Origin: UBA2862 sp045658005
GTDB lineage: Bacteria; Bacillota; Clostridia; Christensenellales; Aristaeellaceae
Direction: 5' to 3'
NCBI GenBank assembly: GCA_045658005.1
Contig: JAZOUD010000125.1
Coordinates: 48,245 to 112,244 of the forward strand
Length of the DNA: 64,000 nt
Positions within the stretch are counted from its first letter, which is position 1, and each line of letters starts with the position of its first letter. Made by a program: the position numbers and the translations under genes. The notes under the pieces are model-generated. The model had not been told where the DNA came from, ran no database searches, and worked only from the letters and a program-made list of their open reading frames with translations. This document shows, in pieces, positions 34,001-41,250 of the stretch.

Positions 34001-34130
34001 ATTCAGCTGCGTAGAAATCCGCGTAGGGAATGTTCATCAGGACGTATGCGCCCTTGTCCTCGGCCGTCGCCGGGACCATGAGCGCCGCGCACAGGCACAG
34101 CGCCAGCAGCAAGCTCAAAAGTTTTTTCAT
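31083..34130 (-). CDS. Secreted multidomain protein: Tp47-like, ZinT-like, GLUG, ZinT-like
   Basis: Starts at 34130; 1015 residues. Signal peptide 1-23 (LLLALCLCAALMVPATAE). Residues of about 24-240 (YVLMNIPYADFYAAESDVAV, GALAGGSYHVDPEGSDI) resemble domains annotated as Tp47-like in Clostridia. Residues 335-470 and 877-1005 are two copies of a ZinT/YodA-like metal-binding domain (YFAFSDDNLAETQHIEFRYG; YFFMMPDTPATTYHLEFRYG). Between them, about 488-760, lie GLUG-type beta repeats (GTFDGQGHTISNLVI, AGIVGGGLEM). ZinT domains bind zinc or other divalent metals. This suggests an extracellular metal-scavenging or surface protein. The downstream promoter region and flavodoxin gene support metal regulation. 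There is no sortase motif or lipobox. Confidence 0.75.
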   Translation of the reverse strand: MKKLLSLLLALCLCAALMVPATAEDKGAYVLMNIPYADFYAAESDVAVDAVTSSTLMKPRAGALAGGSYHVDPEGSDISGVIFPVYVEDVSALASLGGVEITDDSSVEITVTLKGEEQTATYAGKDALFEAPSYSWYALGEQPTVYKTLTMGDAPAFSAIEGEAKAIEAGASIVYDRHADIVIKVDGLDGVLGEDTPVSGIVLVADDGTKVGLAHLANFWRRAEIGMRLDDAVYAALKGKRIDRIEYITTGGLYAIDVDIPVIEDARLIALSATYVELFPEFAREDLKDYWMACIKAWNVDDEAAEGYYQMLTQTYMGRLYGEEAMNAYGASPETMQFDCFFENGLAKLTVAGDVISGMDAEGNELFRHTYAFDRDMTVTYFGQEMPGYLHVYKTEDADAGLFTYFAFSDDNLAETQHIEFRYGDTLENLNNYSEGKYAYWLASGILDGYKDSLIQDCIKLFVDENVGEAQGEAAEAETEAKADAIEISTAEQLAAIKDNLSGNYVLTADIDLAGSEWTPIGAYAPSGESAEEQEIPAVETAFTGTFDGQGHTISNLVINQPEAWAQGLFGCIANTKIGNFTLENATVDAQLMGSDVVGYAYMSTVSGVNLVNGKVTAHAGEMSAEGMYGGIVGAGMGSMVENCTAQADVVIPDGTANAGIVGGGLEMTSVVGCKATGTVTAGNDCYGLGGVSGCGFAAEQFTDCAAENVTITAGDNCFWIGGVTDYAGGYPDAQYGMPVTVFTNCTAKNVTVSAGENADGIGDIVGAGFYNEQVAQSMGAPFDQPTQFELVDCVADSDGTEADDAAVAAQLLEDVKGTYEPLFPVITDPAYDQIWLDHCAAVVGDEMAPEVAQALKDACNGTIYGQEAIDAYGDGSNGAQFDCLFVGGVDQITFDGATISGTLAGEAVFSHKYAYSSPLTLSGMMNGYLYETADADAGEFKYFFMMPDTPATTYHLEFRYGSDVDALTEYATGPYAYWLAAGFPVDADQAMTENVIGLFCDENLAEMANEQPAA

Positions 34131-34200
34131 GGTTTGATGCTCCTTTTGCGATTATTAGCGCCGACCACCCATCACAGAGTGGTCGGCATCATTACAGTAA

Positions 34201-34608
34201 TCAGCCGATGGCCTTCGCCAGCGCCTCCAGGGCCGCGTTGGCCTCGTCGTCGGGGGCCTCGTTGCAGATCACGCTCTCGCAGGCCAGGGTCACGCCGTTG
34301 TTTGCAGCGTCCGCTTCCCAGTCGCGCATCCACTGGCCGTCGCCCCAGCCGTAGGAGCCGAACAGCGCCACCTTCTTGCCCGCCAGGCTGCCCTTCACGT
34401 CGTCCCACATGGGCTGGAAGATGGTCTCCTCCAGCACCTCGTCGCCCATGGCCGGGCAACCGAAGGCGATGGCGTCATAGTCCGCGACCTTCGTCGCGCC
34501 GAAGGCGCCCGCCTCGATCTTGTCCGCGCCCAGGGCGTTCACGATCACGTCCGCCATGGCCTCGGTGTTGCCGGAACCGCTGTAAAACACGACTGCTACC
34601 TTGCTCAT
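34201..34608 (-). CDS. Flavodoxin
   Basis: Starts at 34608 behind AGGAGA on the minus strand. The product is 135 residues, a short-chain flavodoxin: phosphate-binding loop YSGSGNTEAMADVI, FMN loops GCPAMGDEVLEETIF and GSYGWGDGQWMRDW. It transfers electrons at low potential and commonly replaces ferredoxin when iron is short. It is the first gene after the operator-bearing minus-strand promoter and precedes the ZinT/GLUG gene by 70 bases, so the two are probably cotranscribed. Confidence 0.92.
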   Translation of the reverse strand: MSKVAVVFYSGSGNTEAMADVIVNALGADKIEAGAFGATKVADYDAIAFGCPAMGDEVLEETIFQPMWDDVKGSLAGKKVALFGSYGWGDGQWMRDWEADAANNGVTLACESVICNEAPDDEANAALEALAKAIG

Positions 34609-34719
34609 TTTACATTCTCTCCTTTTTCTTTTATGCCGTTCTGGCCGCCGCCGTCAGTTGGGTCAGCGGGTAGAGCGGCGCAAACAGCCTTCGATAGACT
34701 GCATTGCACTTTTTGGGGA

Positions 34720-34733
34720 TTAGTCATATCTAA
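34720..34733. promoter_or_regulatory. TTAG-N6-CTAA operator, flavodoxin side
   Basis: TTAGTCATATCTAA lies downstream of the minus-strand -10 box. It shares the TTAG-N6-CTAA form with two sites in front of the DUF2325 gene. The form resembles operators of DtxR/MntR-type metal regulators, but the regulator is not in the window. Confidence 0.6.
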
Positions 34734-34742
34734 TTCAATGTT

Positions 34743-34771
34743 ATATTACACTAACTGCATGGGATTGTCAA
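34743..34771 (-). promoter_or_regulatory. Promoter of flavodoxin and ZinT/GLUG operon
   Basis: On the minus strand TTGACA (34766-34771) and TAATAT (34743-34748) are 17 bases apart. The sequence GTTAGTGTA overlaps the spacer and the -10 box, the same word found in the opposing promoter. Confidence 0.75.
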
Positions 34772-34805
34772 TGGCTTTTCCTGAATTTCACATCGAATAA
34801 AACGC

Positions 34806-34854
34806 TTGACAATCAGGGTTAGTGTATGCTAATATAAGCGTTAGATAATTCTAA
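34806..34854 (+). promoter_or_regulatory. Promoter and two operators of DUF2325 gene
   Basis: TTGACA (34806-34811) and TAATAT (34830-34835) have an 18-base spacer. Two palindromes, TTAGTGTATGCTAA (34819-34832) and TTAGATAATTCTAA (34841-34854), cover the -10 box and the start region. The layout mirrors that of the divergent flavodoxin promoter. Confidence 0.75.
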
Positions 34855-34877
34855 TTCGCATCGGGAGGACAGTGTCA

Positions 34878-35165
34878 ATGAGCGCAATCATCATCGGCGG
34901 TAACGAGTGTATGGGACGCACCTATCGCGACCTGTGCGCCAAATACAATATTACGGTGCGCGCTATCCCCCTCAAAAAGGGCAGCTTTGCCAACCAGCTG
35001 GGGAATCCGGATTACATATTCGTCTGTATGGACACCGTTTCGCATCCATTGGTCATCAGCGCGCAAAAGGAAGCAAAAAAGCATGGCGCACAGCTGGTCA
35101 AACTGCGTCGAGGCAGCGCGTCCGCACTGGAACGCGAATTGATCCGAGTAACTGCAGAGGCGTGA
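34878..35165 (+). CDS. DUF2325 protein
   Basis: The ATG at 34878 is 9 bases from GGGAGG (34863-34868); a GTG at 34872 is too close. The product is 95 residues: SAIIIGGNECMGRTYRDLCA, then GNPDYIFVCMDTVSHPLVIS. This is the DUF2325 family, a small Rossmann-like fold with a conserved Cys and a VSH motif often found near metal or redox genes. It is transcribed away from the flavodoxin gene under shared operator sites, which suggests a role in iron or manganese homeostasis. Confidence 0.82.
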   Translation: MSAIIIGGNECMGRTYRDLCAKYNITVRAIPLKKGSFANQLGNPDYIFVCMDTVSHPLVISAQKEAKKHGAQLVKLRRGSASALERELIRVTAEA

Positions 35166-35179
35166 GATGAACATGATAA

Positions 35180-35222
35180 AACCAGGCGGCTGCTTCACGA
35201 TCGCAGTCGCCCGGTTTTTATT
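35180..35222 (+). terminator. Terminator after DUF2325 gene
   Basis: Arms 35180-35193 (AACCAGGCGGCTGC) and 35203-35216 (GCAGTCGCCCGGTT) pair with few mismatches, followed by a run of T. Confidence 0.75.
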
Positions 35223-35226
35223 TCAC

Positions 35227-35690
35227 TTATGACTGAAAGCCTGGCTTCGGTTTCACCTTCCAGCTGGCGGCCTCGCGGCGCTCGCCGACGAAGGTCTTAT
35301 AGATGCCCTCCTCGGCCATCAGCTGTTCATGGGTGCCCCGCTGGACGATTTTTCCGTGATCCACCACCAATATCTGGTCGGCGCGCGCCACGGTCTTCAG
35401 GCGGTGGGCGATCATGATGACGGTCTTTTCCCGGGTCAGCGCCTCGATGGCCTTCAATCCCTTTACGATGCCCGCCACCGCAAGTACGGCGCGACGGAGA
35501 ACGCCACCCCCAGCAAGCCTAATATGACACTCAGGGCAAACTGTCCCCGATGCGGCCCAGCCTGTCCCAGCGCCCAGGCGATGGGGGAGGGGGATTTCTT
35601 CGTTCCTTCATTTGCAAATCTCCTCTGGGATCTTCGGTCTCTGTTCGGTAGGATACGGACTCTACGGTTGGTGGACATCGTGACGGTCAC
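35227..35690 (-). pseudogene. ABC exporter (membrane-ATPase type), internally deleted
   Basis: On the minus strand the N-terminal part of an ABCB-type exporter (GPHRGQFALSVILGLLGVAF, SVAPYL) runs into the C-terminal end of the same kind of protein (LKAIEALTREKTVIMIAHRL, ILVVDHGKIVQRGTHEQLMA). The frame shifts at the junction near 35480. About 500 residues, including the remaining membrane spans, Walker A, signature and Walker B, are gone. It is clearly inactive. Confidence 0.8.
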
Positions 35691-35743
35691 AGCCTAGATG
35701 CCGAGGATCAGCAGCCCGAAGCCCCCGGCGCAGAGCATTGGCG

Positions 35744-36367
35744 TCAGAAGCATCGTTTCATTCCTCCCGCACTTCTCATCACCTCTACGGCGCAGGGGAT
35801 GCGCCCCTCGGCCAGCTGTATCGACACGTCCCCAAAGCCCGCGTCCAGGAAGAATTGCCGGTAGCTTTCCACGGTGAACTGTCGCTTGAAGTCCGCTCCG
35901 GCCCTGCCCACGGCGGTGGCGAAGCCGCTGGTGTTGCCCCTGCGGTCCCGGTTCATGTAGGTTGGGATGATCAGCCTGCCACCCGGCCTGCACACGCGGT
36001 CCAGCTCGTAAAGCGCCTTCATGGGATTGTCCAGCAGATGGATCACGTTTCCGGCGACCACCGAGTCAAAGCTGCCGTCCGGGTAATCCAACGCCGTTAT
36101 GTCCGCCGGTTCAAAGGCGATGTTGTCGAACGCGGCGCAGTTTTTCTTCGCCTTTGCCAGCATCTTCGGCGCGAAATCCGTGGCCGTCAGGTGGGCACAT
36201 CTCTGCGCGATGACCTCGGTGAGCAGCCCCGTCCCGCAGGCGCACTCCAGCACGTCGTCGCCCGGCTGTAAGAGATCCGCGACGATCTTCCTCAGCGCCA
36301 CATGGGCCCTGGGGTTGACGACATTGACGAACAGATCATAGACCCCGGCCACGCTGTCCCAAAACAT
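35744..36367 (-). CDS. Class I SAM-dependent methyltransferase (UbiE-like)
   Basis: Starts at 36367 behind GGAGGGAGC on the minus strand; 207 residues. Motif I is DVLECACGTGLLTEVIAQ, motif II LTATDFAPKMLAKAKK, then ALDYPDGSFDSVVAGNVIHL and RVCRPGGRLIIPTYMN. The opening WDSVAGVYDLFVNVVN is typical of small-molecule or lipid methyltransferases. It is the last of four minus-strand genes that include another methyltransferase and a thiazoline-carboxylate hydrolase-like protein. The acceptor is unknown. Confidence 0.83.
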   Translation of the reverse strand: MFWDSVAGVYDLFVNVVNPRAHVALRKIVADLLQPGDDVLECACGTGLLTEVIAQRCAHLTATDFAPKMLAKAKKNCAAFDNIAFEPADITALDYPDGSFDSVVAGNVIHLLDNPMKALYELDRVCRPGGRLIIPTYMNRDRRGNTSGFATAVGRAGADFKRQFTVESYRQFFLDAGFGDVSIQLAEGRIPCAVEVMRSAGGMKRCF

Positions 36368-36446
36368 GATGCTCCCTCCTGTGCAGCTTGCTTCCTTCCC
36401 GTCAGCAGCGCCGAGCCGCCCAGCCCCATCCGGCCAGCTTCAAACT

Positions 36447-37160
36447 TCACTTCCGCACGCTGACCCACAGGCCGTCATCCCGCGTCACGAGCTCGTACTG
36501 CCCGGCGATGGGGTTCCGATCCCCCACGATGCAATAATCGCAGCGGTCGCAAGTGCAGCAGGTCCCCTCCCGGATCAGCTTCGCGTGCAGCTTTTGCATG
36601 GCCAGGTGGTCGCAGTTGCACATCACGGGCAGCACGTCCTCCATGTGGTGGCGCCTGGCAAATTCCGCGTTCGGGCACTGGGTGAAGGCATAGCGGACGA
36701 CGCCGTTTTGCCTGTCATAGGCATACCCTTCCATGCGAAAGGACGCCGGGAACGGCCCGATCTCCTTCACGCGCTGGTCGGCGGCCTTTTTGAACGCGAG
36801 GTTCGCGATGCGGTTGTCCAATTTGCGGTTCAGGTTGAACAGCTTGCCCAGCGCGTCGAACCCGCCCATGAAGCAGTTATAGACCTCCTGCTGGACGTCC
36901 TTCAGCGGCGGCTTATCCGGGATGACGGCGTACCAGGCGAAGATCAGTATGGGGTCGTAGATGCTGGCTGTCATCTTCACGCCGCCCAGGGCTGGTTCGT
37001 CCTCCAGGAAGGCGCAGTATTGCAACTGCACCCTCTCCCAAAGTGCCTCTGCCTTGGGCGCGTCGCAATACCGGCGCAGCAGCGTTTGAACGCACTTCTT
37101 CGCATTCTTCGTGTATATCGCGTGCCTTGAGCGATCGAAGGGCAGATCCTTTTCTCTCAT
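36447..37160 (-). CDS. L-2-amino-thiazoline-4-carboxylate hydrolase-like protein
   Basis: Starts at 37160, with AAAGGAG on the minus strand. The product is 237 residues. The pattern resembles the ATC hydrolase family (PF14196): DPILIFAWYAVIPDKPPL, GYAYDRQNGVVRYAFTQCPN, CNCDHLAMQKLHAKLIREGT and a cysteine cluster CCTCDRCDYCIVGD near 200-215. Named members open the thiazoline ring to release cysteine, but most relatives are uncharacterised. It lies between a membrane protein gene and a methyltransferase gene, which suggests a small pathway. The assignment is by motif only. Confidence 0.7.
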   Translation of the reverse strand: MREKDLPFDRSRHAIYTKNAKKCVQTLLRRYCDAPKAEALWERVQLQYCAFLEDEPALGGVKMTASIYDPILIFAWYAVIPDKPPLKDVQQEVYNCFMGGFDALGKLFNLNRKLDNRIANLAFKKAADQRVKEIGPFPASFRMEGYAYDRQNGVVRYAFTQCPNAEFARRHHMEDVLPVMCNCDHLAMQKLHAKLIREGTCCTCDRCDYCIVGDRNPIAGQYELVTRDDGLWVSVRK

Positions 37161-37176
37161 TGTGTAAGGCTCCTTT

Positions 37177-37653
37177 TCAGATGAGCGCCACGATCCCTGC
37201 GACGATGGCGGCGCCGGCAACCCATACCGCCGTGAGGATGCTCCGCTTTTTCAGCACCTGCGCCCAGGTCTGCACGAAGGGAATGTCCTGCGTCCCCGGA
37301 ATGATCCAGAAGGGGCTGTGGCCGACCCACAGCCGGTCGATCACGATGCCGTCATACCAGTTCATCACTTCGAGGAACAGCAGCGCCTGCCAGTACGCGG
37401 CCCGGAAGGTGTGAATCCCGTTCCAGGCGCGGAGGATCAGCACGAGCGTCGCCGCCATGACCGCGAAGAAGGCGGCCATGAAGCGCTTTCGCCTGCGGCC
37501 GACGGTCTGGCGATCCGTCAATCCCAGCGCGTAAACCCTATCCTGCACGGGCTTCGGATAGAAGAACAGGCCGTTCAGGGCGTCATTGCCCACGCCCAGC
37601 TTCACCATCAGCGTGAACAGGGCGCAGTACAGCATCAGTTGGACGACGATCAT
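37177..37653 (-). CDS. Membrane protein, unknown function
   Basis: The ATG at 37653 is favoured over an in-frame TTG at 37671; AGGAAG precedes it. The product is 158 residues with an N-terminal span (MIVVQLMLYCALFTLMVKLG), a central span (RFMAAFFAVMAATLVLILRA), an amphipathic stretch with WNGIHTFRAAYWQALLFLEV, and a C-terminal span (ILTAVWVAGAAIVAGIVALI). No family was recognised. It overlaps the upstream methyltransferase stop, so it is translationally coupled. Confidence 0.7.
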   Translation of the reverse strand: MIVVQLMLYCALFTLMVKLGVGNDALNGLFFYPKPVQDRVYALGLTDRQTVGRRRKRFMAAFFAVMAATLVLILRAWNGIHTFRAAYWQALLFLEVMNWYDGIVIDRLWVGHSPFWIIPGTQDIPFVQTWAQVLKKRSILTAVWVAGAAIVAGIVALI

Positions 37654-37658
37654 AGGGC

Positions 37659-38342
37659 TCACTTCCTGCAACGGAAGCAGGCGATGCCCTCGTAGCGGGC
37701 CACTTCCGCCTCCGCGTACAGCTTTGAAAGCCGCGCCCTCAGGCTCTCCTCGGTCTCATAGGGCGGCGTAAAGAACCCTTTGGGTTGATAGAGGTGTTTG
37801 ATGAACCAGTCCGTGCGCGCGCAGCTGCCCTGAACATAGAAGCAGCCGCAGAAGGCGCCGCCGGGCTTCAGCACGCGAAAGGTCTCCCGATACGCCGCCT
37901 CCTTGTCCGGAAAGGCGTGAAAGCCGTTCAGGGAGAGTACGATGTCGAAGCGCCCGTCCTCAAAGGGCAGCGCGCCCACATCCCCCTGCACGAAGCGCAC
38001 GTTTTCGATCCCCATGCGCGCCGCCCGCGCCCGGGCCGCCGCCATCATGTCCGGCGAATAGTCCAGGCAGGTGATGTCCGCGTCGGGCAGGCCCCGGTAG
38101 ACCGGCATGGTCAACACGCCCGTACCCACCGGAACCTCCAGCAGCTTTCCGGCAAACCTCTCCGGCACGCCGGACATGGCGCGCTCCAGATAGGCGTAGT
38201 TCAAATCACCGTCCATGTTCCACACGACCCGGCATATCGCCTTCCCCAGAAGGGTTGAATAGGTTATCATGCCATCATACAGGCTGGCGTGGCTGCCGGA
38301 CTGTCTGTAGGCGGTTCTGATTTCCGCACGTCTGTCAGTCAT
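37659..38342 (-). CDS. Class I SAM-dependent methyltransferase
   Basis: The ATG at 38342 follows GGAAAGGGGA on the minus strand. The product is 227 residues. SAM motif I is KLLEVPVGTGVLTMPVYRG, motif II ITCLDYSPDMMAAARARA, then FEDGRFDIVLSLNGFHAFPD and RVLKPGGAFCGCFYVQG. It leads the four-gene minus-strand cluster ending at 35744. Confidence 0.82.
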   Translation of the reverse strand: MTDRRAEIRTAYRQSGSHASLYDGMITYSTLLGKAICRVVWNMDGDLNYAYLERAMSGVPERFAGKLLEVPVGTGVLTMPVYRGLPDADITCLDYSPDMMAAARARAARMGIENVRFVQGDVGALPFEDGRFDIVLSLNGFHAFPDKEAAYRETFRVLKPGGAFCGCFYVQGSCARTDWFIKHLYQPKGFFTPPYETEESLRARLSKLYAEAEVARYEGIACFRCRK

Positions 38343-38463
38343 AGTCGTTCCCCTTTCCAAAACAAAGTACAAATCCACGCCGCGAGCGCGGATATGCCGG
38401 GGAGGATGTTAGTTTACGCTTACTATTATATCAGAGGGAAGGTGCTTTTGCAAGGCATACCGA

Positions 38464-38733
38464 ACTTTTATTCTGCTTTATTCTGATGAGTTTATTGCGG
38501 TTTTGGAGGGAAAATCCGAGATAGCAGGACTGTTTGAAGCGTTGGATTGCGCGATAATCGAAGCAAACATGAAAGAAACGGCGTATAAAACGCCATTGTC
38601 GATGTCCAAAGGCTATGCGCGCTATGACCAGGAGAGGGACAAGGAATACAGGGAGGTTGCACATAGAGCGGATGACGCGATGTATGAGGACAAGGCTGAG
38701 TATTACAAAAAGCATGACCGCAGGCGACATTAA
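38464..38733 (+). pseudogene. GGDEF diguanylate cyclase, C-terminal fragment
   Basis: The frame reads YSDEFIAVLEGKSEIAGLFE, then SMSKGYARYDQERDKEYREV, HRADDAMYEDKAEYYK, stopping at 38733. This is the second half of a GGDEF domain, with the signature GGDEF altered to YSDEF at the break. No upstream half is present. A dispersed repeat begins 3 bases after the stop. Confidence 0.75.
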
Positions 38734-38735
38734 TT

Positions 38736-38820
38736 GTGGGACAAGGGGACGGTTCTTCTGTCCCGGTTGAGCGCGCATTCCGGCTGAAAAGTGGGACAAG
38801 AGAACCGTCCCCTTGTCCCA
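38736..38820. repeat. Dispersed palindromic repeat, copy A
   Basis: An 85-base element that begins GTGGGACAAGGGGACGGTTC and ends with the reverse complement (GAACCGTCCCCTTGTCCCA), with a middle containing TTGAGCGCGCATTCCGGCTG. It differs from copy B at 48118 at very few positions. It lies between a GGDEF remnant and the GH3 gene. Confidence 0.9.
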
Positions 38821-38852
38821 TATTAAATATTCATAGTAACAGTTACAATGGA

Positions 38853-41126
38853 TCAGCCCTTCAACCGTGCCAGCAGCTCCTCGAGGAAGCCCGCCGGCAG
38901 CTGGTTGCCGCCGAAGGACAGCATGCCGCGAAGGGGCATGTAGTTCAGCATGGCGGTGGTCATCTCGTTGGAGATGGCCTCTCCCGCAGGGGTATCCTCG
39001 TCGGCGTTGGGGCGGAACACTGCGCTCAGGGCATCCGTGAGGGGCTTCAGCACCTCGGTGGCTTTGGGGTCCTTCAGAAGGTCCATGAAGATGCTGTTCT
39101 CGTCATAGCGCACCGGCGGCTGGACGGTGGATTCCACCCGCACCGGGGCGCTGACGTCGATGCGCCGGCTGGACTGGCCGACCTCGACGGTGTAATCGCC
39201 GGTCTCCACGTGCCAGTCGCCCAGCGCCATATTCCAATAGGCGAAGGCCCGCTTGTCCAGCGTGAAGGAGACGTCCTTCGCCTCGCCGGGCTGCAGCTCG
39301 ACCTTCTCAAAGCCCTTCAGCTCACGCACCGGGCGGATGACCTCTCCCGCCCCGGCGCGCACGTACAGCTGGACCACGGTCTTGCCGGCGCGCCTGCCGG
39401 TGTTTTTGACGGTAACGGTGGCCGTCAGGGACTCGGTGTCCCGGATGCGATCCGCGCTCAGGCGCAGGTCGGCGTATTCAAAGGTGGTGTAGGACAGGCC
39501 GTGGCCGAAGGGGAACAGCACGTCCATCTCCCGCTTGTCATAGTAGCGGTAGCCCACGAACACGCCCTCGCGGTATTCCGCGGTGTTCCCCTCGCCGCCG
39601 TAGTACAGGTAGCAGGGGGTATCCTGCAAGCGCAGAGGGAAGCTCTCGGCCAGGTGGCCCGAGGGGTTCACATCGCCGAACAGCACCCCCACGGTGGCCA
39701 GCCCCACGGCCTGGCCGCCCAGATATGCCTCCAGCACGGCGCGGACCTTGTGGATCCAGGGCATCTCCACCGGAGCGCCGTTGTGCAGCACCACCACGGT
39801 GTTGGGATTGGCCGCGGCCACAGCCTCGATCACCCGGACCTGGCAATCGGGGATGCGCATGTGGGTGCGGTCGTAGCCCTCGGATTCGTAGGAATCCGGC
39901 AGGCCCGCGAACACCACCGCCACCTTCGCGGCCCGGGCCAGAGCCACCGCATCGTCGATCATGGCGTCGGTGGCGATGTCGGCGGCCACGTCATAGCCCT
40001 GGGCATATTTGACGTTCAGGTCCTCGGCCGCCTGCATGGCGCTGGTCTTTTTAAAGCAGTGGATGTGGCTGCTGCCGCCGCCCTGGAAGCGGGGCAACAC
40101 GGCAAATTCACCGATGAAGGCGACGTCGTCCGACTTGTCCAGGGGCAGCAGGTCGCCGTCGTTCTTCAGCAGCACCATGCACTCGGCGGCGATCCGCGCC
40201 GACAGGGCGTGCTGGGCATCCTTGTCCCAGGGGGTTTCGGGCTTCGCGTTTTCAGTGTAGCGGTAGACGATGTTCAGTATGCGCTCGCAGGCCAGGTCCA
40301 CGTCCTTCTCGTCCAGCCGGCCCTCCCGCACGGCCTTGACGATCTTCGCGTCGTTGATGCCGCCTGAGGCGGGCATCTCCAGGTCCAGGCCCGCGTGGAC
40401 GCCCTTGACCCGGTCGGCCACCGCGCCCCAGTCGGACATGACGTAGCCCGCGAAGCCCCACTCGCCCCGCAGCACGTCGGTGAGCAGCCAGCGGTTCTCG
40501 GAGGCATATACGCCGTTGATCCGGTTGTAGCTGCACATGACCGTCCAGGGCTGGGCCTTTTTCACCGCAGTCTCAAAGGCGGGCAGGTAGATCTCCCGCA
40601 GGGTGCGCTCGTCCATGTCGGAGGAGGAGCTCATGCGGCGGTGCTCCTGGTTGTTGGCGGCGAAGTGCTTGATGGAGGTACCCACGTTCCGGCTCTGCAC
40701 GCCCTGTATGAAGGCTGCGGACATCTCACCGGCCAGGTACGGGTCCTCGCTGAGGTATTCGAAGTTGCGGCCGCACAGCGGGGAACGCTTGATGTTCACC
40801 GCGGGGCCCAGCACCACGGAGAGCTGCTCGTGCTGGCAGGAATCGCCGATGGCCTCGCCCATGCGGCGCACCAGATCCCGGTCAAAGGAGGCGGCTGTGG
40901 CGCAGCCCGCCGGGAAACAGACGGCTTCGATGCTGTCGTTCACGCCCAGGTGGTCGGAAGCCTCGTCCTGCTTGCGCAGGCCGTGGGGGCCGTCGGAGAC
41001 CATCGTTTCTGGCACGCCCAGCCGCTCGACGGCCTTGGTGTGCCAGAAATCCGCGCCGGAGCAAAGGCCAGCCTTCTCTTCAAGGGTCATCTGCGCGATG
41101 ATCTCCCTGATTTTGGTGATATCCAT
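38853..41126 (-). CDS. GH3 beta-glucosidase-type glycosidase
   Basis: Starts at 41126 with GGAGTG upstream on the minus strand. The product is 757 residues, cytosolic (no signal peptide). The GH3 N-terminal barrel is clear (GVPETMVSDGPHGLRKQ, SIKHFAANNQEHRR), with the nucleophile Asp in GYVMSDWGAVADR near residue 232. The GH3 C-terminal domain (VVFAGLPDSYESEGYDRTHM, FPFGHGLSYTTFEYAD) and a fibronectin-III-like end follow. It removes terminal beta-linked sugars from oligosaccharides. It is downstream of the GH2 gene on the same strand, consistent with stepwise degradation of imported glycans. Confidence 0.92.
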   Translation of the reverse strand: MDITKIREIIAQMTLEEKAGLCSGADFWHTKAVERLGVPETMVSDGPHGLRKQDEASDHLGVNDSIEAVCFPAGCATAASFDRDLVRRMGEAIGDSCQHEQLSVVLGPAVNIKRSPLCGRNFEYLSEDPYLAGEMSAAFIQGVQSRNVGTSIKHFAANNQEHRRMSSSSDMDERTLREIYLPAFETAVKKAQPWTVMCSYNRINGVYASENRWLLTDVLRGEWGFAGYVMSDWGAVADRVKGVHAGLDLEMPASGGINDAKIVKAVREGRLDEKDVDLACERILNIVYRYTENAKPETPWDKDAQHALSARIAAECMVLLKNDGDLLPLDKSDDVAFIGEFAVLPRFQGGGSSHIHCFKKTSAMQAAEDLNVKYAQGYDVAADIATDAMIDDAVALARAAKVAVVFAGLPDSYESEGYDRTHMRIPDCQVRVIEAVAAANPNTVVVLHNGAPVEMPWIHKVRAVLEAYLGGQAVGLATVGVLFGDVNPSGHLAESFPLRLQDTPCYLYYGGEGNTAEYREGVFVGYRYYDKREMDVLFPFGHGLSYTTFEYADLRLSADRIRDTESLTATVTVKNTGRRAGKTVVQLYVRAGAGEVIRPVRELKGFEKVELQPGEAKDVSFTLDKRAFAYWNMALGDWHVETGDYTVEVGQSSRRIDVSAPVRVESTVQPPVRYDENSIFMDLLKDPKATEVLKPLTDALSAVFRPNADEDTPAGEAISNEMTTAMLNYMPLRGMLSFGGNQLPAGFLEELLARLKG

Positions 41127-41250
41127 GGGGACACTCCTTCCGTTCGATGTCAGTGATTGTGGTCGGGATACGGTATGGCGGCGCGGAGGCCGCTACTACG
41201 GTTACGGTGTGGGGACGCTGTGGCGGCAGGTTGCCGCCACTTGACGGCGA

